Positions 5,219-5,793 of a stretch of DNA of 5,793 nt are shown here, piece by piece. Position numbers and translations under genes: made by a program. Each line of letters starts with the position of its first letter. Positions within the stretch are counted from its first letter, which is position 1. This DNA is from Candidatus Zhuqueibacterota bacterium 4484_87. Lineage in GTDB: Bacteria > Zhuqueibacterota > Zhuqueibacteria > Thermofontimicrobiales > Thermofontimicrobiaceae. The DNA lies in contig NATN01000245.1 in NCBI GenBank assembly GCA_002085355.1, positions 1 to 5,793 on the forward strand, in the 5' to 3' direction. The notes under the pieces were generated by a model. That model had not been told where the DNA came from. It was given only the letters and a program-made list of their open reading frames with translations, and did not search any database.

Positions 5219-5793
5219 GAATGGCCGCCTCCTTCATTTTGCGTTCTCCCTGTCGAACTTTTTCACCGAATGGCCCCGTCCGCAATGTCCGCAAACCATT
5301 TCGCACCTGATCTTTCTTTTGTGCGATTTCAGGCGAGGATCCAAAAAGAGATTCCGCTGCTGCCAATCCTGCCATTTTCCCTTCCAACATCGCCGAAGAA
5401 GCTTCTTCAATTCCAGCCACATCTCCGGCAACAAAAAGTCCTTCGACTGATGTTTCCATTTCTTCATTGTGCCATACTACATTTCCGCCTAACTCCGGAA
5501 TGTACAACATGCGGCATTTTGCTTGGAAAAACAACTCCGAAGCCGGATTCAATCCCACAGCCAAACAAACAGCATCCACATCCACGTCCTGTTCGCTTCC
5601 CGGAATTTCCTGCCAGTTCTCATCCAATTTAACAATTGTCGCACCTTCTACTTTTTCTTTGCCGTAAGCGCGCTTGATGGTGTGCGAAGTCAAAATTGGT
5701 ACACCGGAACGTACAAGCTTGGAAGCGTGCACCTGATATGCGCCAATTTTAGGCAGTGCTTCTACGACAGCGGCGACTTCTACACCTGCCTGT
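5211..5793 (-). CDS. FAD/NAD(P)-type oxidoreductase, alpha subunit of a multi-subunit amino acid dehydrogenase (5' end cut off)
   Basis: C-terminal part of the alpha subunit (HcnB, OoxA or PDH1-alpha type), which in related complexes binds FAD and relays electrons from the beta-subunit flavin. The frame is open from the window edge, giving 194 codons including the stop; the start lies outside. The visible part opens with QAGVEVAAVVEALPK, followed by LVRSGVPILTSHTIKRAYG and the strand-rich second half of the nucleotide domain (DAVCLAVGLNPASEL). The second FAD motif is EGLFVAGDVAGIEEASSAML, with the invariant GD. The C-terminus ends TGPFGEKVRQGERKMKEAAIHE, with no BFD-type cysteine domain, consistent with the separate BFD-like gene downstream. 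A GTG near 5732 is internal and not a real start, because homologous sequence continues upstream. The stop overlaps the ferredoxin start by 8 nt. Substrate is unknown. Confidence 0.9.
   Translation of the reverse strand, partial: QAGVEVAAVVEALPKIGAYQVHASKLVRSGVPILTSHTIKRAYGKEKVEGATIVKLDENWQEIPGSEQDVDVDAVCLAVGLNPASELFFQAKCRMLYIPELGGNVVWHNEEMETSVEGLFVAGDVAGIEEASSAMLEGKMAGLAAAESLFGSSPEIAQKKDQVRNGLRTLRTGPFGEKVRQGERKMKEAAIHE

Noticed and set aside
5211..5732. GTG near 5732 as a genuine start of a short oxidoreductase
   Set aside because: The same frame continues to the window edge with family-typical residues (QAGVEVAAVVEALPKIGAYQ), so this is an internal valine.

Overview
The window is 5.8 kb of bacterial DNA with every recognisable gene on the minus strand, so transcription runs from the right end to the left end. 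It holds two gene clusters separated by an AT-rich gap of about 550 bp. Both clusters run off the window: the first gene of the right cluster and the last gene of the left cluster are partial.

Right cluster (about 3410-5793), in transcription order: the C-terminal third or so of an FAD/NAD(P)-type oxidoreductase (alpha subunit), a 162-residue two-cluster [4Fe-4S] ferredoxin-like protein, a very short 57-residue BFD-like protein, and a complete DAO-family FAD oxidoreductase (beta subunit). The genes overlap or nearly touch. This is the layout of the multi-subunit dye-linked amino acid dehydrogenases (L-proline dehydrogenase PDH1 of Thermococcales, with relatives acting on hydroxyproline, opines or glycine/HCN). 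The expected job is oxidation of an amino or imino acid at the beta-subunit flavin, with electrons passed through flavin and Fe-S centres to an unknown acceptor. The substrate cannot be read from the sequence. The main oddity is the BFD-like gene. It keeps the N-terminal C-x-C half and the C-terminal proline-rich tail, but the middle, with the second cysteine pair, is missing in frame.

Gap (2864-3409): no convincing gene. It contains a good candidate sigma70-type promoter for parA, a 50-bp imperfect inverted repeat just after the dehydrogenase operon, a pair of TTTCCGGAAA-like repeats, and one further hairpin.

Left cluster (1-2863), in transcription order: parA (Soj), parB (Spo0J), a membrane-anchored M23 (LytM-type) peptidase, and the start of a bactofilin. 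Spacing is tight: an 11-nt overlap, then 20-nt and 23-nt gaps. The set suggests one operon joining chromosome segregation to a bactofilin scaffold and a cell-wall hydrolase.

Organism: the bitopic M23 peptidase, bactofilin and chromosomal ParAB point to a Gram-negative bacterium. Base composition is moderately AT-rich by eye. A lineage near the FCB group (Calditrichota or KSB1-like) would fit this gene mix, but that is a guess that the sequence does not prove.
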